Below, piece by piece: positions 34,698 to 35,680 of a DNA stretch of 35,680 nt (positions are counted from its first letter, which is position 1; the number at the start of each line of letters is the position of its first letter). Under the pieces are notes generated by a model. That model worked only from the letters and a program-made list of their open reading frames with translations, did not search any database and was not told where the DNA came from. Location: NCBI GenBank assembly GCA_002314595.1, contig DCGP01000017.1, forward strand, positions 91,442-127,121, given 5' to 3'. This DNA comes from Clostridiales bacterium UBA1775 (lineage in GTDB: Bacteria; Bacillota; Clostridia; Monoglobales; Firm-18). The position numbers and the translations under genes are program-made.

Positions 34698-34707
34698 CTT
34701 ACGTAAG
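34698..34707. repeat. 10-bp perfect palindrome in the LRR gene leader
   Basis: CTTACGTAAG lies between the left inverted repeat and the LRR gene start, next to another TGTTACA heptamer at 34690-34696. It could be an operator or part of a recombinase-binding site; the function is unknown. Confidence 0.4.
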
Positions 34708-34714
34708 TATTGCG

Positions 34715-34741
34715 AATGTAACATTTTTCAAAATTTGTTAC
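34715..34741 (-). repeat. Left inverted repeat of a candidate invertible promoter
   Basis: This 27-bp sequence matches 34883-34909 in inverted orientation at 24 of 27 positions; the three mismatches are consecutive (TTT versus AAA). It is itself a dyad: 34714-34723 and 34736-34745 are perfect 10-bp arms around 12 bases, as expected for a tyrosine-recombinase core site. Confidence 0.7.
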
Positions 34742-34882
34742 ATTCAATATTTTTCTTATCTCTGATATATACTTATTTATCTATAATTTTATTGTTTCAC
34801 CTTTATAAAAAAATATTTTCGGCAATATGATGAAATTAACAAAAATATCTTGTAAATTCATTCTTTTTATGCTATAATGGTA
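34742..34882. promoter_or_regulatory. Candidate invertible promoter segment
   Basis: A 141-bp segment bounded by inverted repeats, with one strong promoter facing right. I find no comparable promoter on its minus strand. In the present orientation it should drive the recombinase and leave the LRR gene weakly expressed. Inverted, the same promoter would face the LRR gene. That switching occurs is inference from the architecture. Confidence 0.6.
34850..34878 (+). promoter_or_regulatory. Sigma-A type promoter inside the candidate invertible segment
   Basis: TTGTAA (34850-34855) and a perfect TATAAT (34873-34878) with a 17-base spacer. The expected transcription start falls in the first bases of the right inverted repeat (34883-34909). 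Confidence 0.75.
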
Positions 34883-34909
34883 GTAACAAATTTTGAATTT
34901 TGTTACATT
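34883..34909 (+). repeat. Right inverted repeat of a candidate invertible promoter
   Basis: This is the inverted partner of 34715-34741 and is also a dyad with GTAACAAA and TTTGTTAC arms. It begins about where transcription from the upstream promoter should start, so recombinase or regulator binding here could also repress the recombinase gene. Confidence 0.7.
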
Positions 34910-34971
34910 GCTTTCTTGTCTGTGAGGATATAATTATTTATATCACATAGAAAAGGGGGCTTTTTATTATT

Positions 34972-35541
34972 ATGGCTACAACAGAACCCATTAGAAATAA
35001 AAAGGAATTGAAAAAGCTCGCCGATTATTTTTTGAATAAAGGCGAGCTTCGTAATTATGTACTTATTGTTTTAGGCACTTGTACGGCACTGCGTATAAGC
35101 GACTTGCTTAACTTAAAATGGTCAGATATTTGCGATGAAAACGGAAAATTTTATAATCGCATAACTTTGACCGAGCATAAAACAGGCAAAGAAAAATCTG
35201 TTGCACTCAATAAAAAGGCAACAGACGCTTTGAAATTATATTTTTCCATTCATCAAGGCGAATATATCTTTTCCAATAATCGTAAAGAAGAAAAACCAAT
35301 CAGTCGTGTTCAGGCATGGCGAATTATCACCTCTGCCTCCGAACAAATTGGCATAGATGGCAAAATTGCTTGCCACAGCCTACGCAAAACTTGGGGCTAC
35401 CACGCATGGACAAGCAAAGCCGTTTCTCCCGTTGTTATTATGCATATTTACAACCACAGTAGCTTTGAGGTTACACGCCGATATTTAGGTGTGGCACAGG
35501 ATGATTTGGATAAGGCATATTTAGGAATGGAACTGTTTTAA
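34972..35541 (+). CDS. Minimal tyrosine recombinase (phage integrase family)
   Basis: This is a site-specific recombinase of 189 residues consisting essentially of the catalytic domain; the N-terminal core-binding domain of typical integrases is missing. All catalytic residues appear: Arg41 (TALRISDLL), Lys70 (EHKTGKEK), His135 and Arg138 (CHSLRKTWGYHAW), His162 (YNHSSFEVTRR) and nucleophile Tyr171 (RRYLG). A GGGGG ribosome site lies 12 bases before the ATG. Small recombinases of this size in gut Firmicutes and Bacteroidetes are often DNA invertases acting on neighbouring promoters. The inverted repeats directly upstream fit that role; integrase activity for a mobile element is the alternative. 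Confidence 0.9.
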   Translation: MATTEPIRNKKELKKLADYFLNKGELRNYVLIVLGTCTALRISDLLNLKWSDICDENGKFYNRITLTEHKTGKEKSVALNKKATDALKLYFSIHQGEYIFSNNRKEEKPISRVQAWRIITSASEQIGIDGKIACHSLRKTWGYHAWTSKAVSPVVIMHIYNHSSFEVTRRYLGVAQDDLDKAYLGMELF

Positions 35542-35563
35542 TCATAATTTAGAGTAATTATTT

Positions 35564-35647
35564 GGTGCGGGCGAAGGGACACGTATGCTTCGCATACTTC
35601 TTGCTTGACGACCGCAAACCATTGTTTGCAGTACCCGTCTGCGCACC
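35564..35647. repeat. GC-rich palindromic element downstream of the recombinase
   Basis: An outer stem GGTGCG/CGCACC (35564-35569 with 35642-35647) encloses two perfect 6-bp hairpins at 35583-35597 and 35614-35629. It has the same fold plan as 30282-30355 and its GC content is well above the surroundings. No ORF is evident. Confidence 0.55.
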
Positions 35648-35657
35648 TGCTTCGCTA

Positions 35658-35680
35658 AAAACGATTATCAATCGTTTTCT
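35658..35680. repeat. Hairpin and direct repeat at the window end
   Basis: A perfect 8-bp inverted repeat (35658-35665 with 35671-35678) encloses five bases. The last 17 bases (35664-35680) are identical to 31839-31855. The repeat may continue beyond the window. Confidence 0.6.

Noticed and set aside
34715..34909. CRISPR-like repeats
   Set aside because: There are only two copies, inverted rather than direct, with a promoter between them; no array or cas gene is present.

Overview
The window is about 35.7 kb of low-GC DNA. Its gene repertoire points to a spore-forming member of the Clostridia, probably a gut organism near the Oscillospirales or Lachnospirales. The signs are a gerA/gerB/gerC germination operon, a CD1247-like zinc-ribbon protein, a DUF1540 cysteine-rich miniprotein, an SLH-domain surface protein, a GH51 arabinofuranosidase and a BspA-type leucine-rich-repeat (LRR) protein. 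Start sites usually follow strong AGGAGG-like ribosome sites, and sigma-A promoters with 17-base spacers are easy to see. The genus cannot be named from sequence alone.

Layout. 1-2887 (+): spore germination receptor operon, truncated at the window edge. 2924-6980 (-): asp23-fakA-recG operon. 7100-7812 (+): two half-size TauE/SafE membrane proteins. 7787-9928 (-): tcdA-ttcA-hypothetical operon, mostly tRNA modification. 10034-11945 (-): anchored hypothetical protein and SLH protein. 12101-15984 (-): metallophosphoesterase, trigger factor, ClpP and ClpX, a protein-folding and proteolysis block. 16049-16216 (+): DUF1540 miniprotein. 16239-17738 (-): threonine synthase. 17967-22841 (+): endonuclease IV family, aroQ, M24 peptidase, efp, CD1247-like, lspA, rluD-like, then a possible 19-residue peptide. 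22956-27452 (-): atypical response regulator coupled to a GH51 arabinofuranosidase, then exonuclease III and glutamate dehydrogenase. 27782-30172 (+): polar amino-acid ABC transporter. 30438-31720 (-): SGNH hydrolase and endonuclease III. 31840-35680: accessory tail with structured GC-rich repeats, a secreted CHAP/InlB-repeat/BspA LRR protein with a frameshift, and a minimal tyrosine recombinase.

The most notable observation is in the divergent region between the LRR protein and the recombinase (34715-34909). A 27-bp sequence occurs twice in inverted orientation (24 of 27 identical). The copies flank a 141-bp segment carrying one strong promoter, which currently points at the recombinase. This is the architecture of an invertible promoter (phase-variation switch). 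Flipping the segment would point the same promoter at the surface LRR protein. A one-base frameshift in an A-tract near the 3' end of the LRR gene could add a second layer of variation or simply disable it.

The rest is largely conserved housekeeping. Smaller points of interest are a response regulator with Glu at the phospho-acceptor position, a duplicated 3' end of endonuclease III beside a palindromic element, an uncertain gerB start, and structured intergenic repeats.
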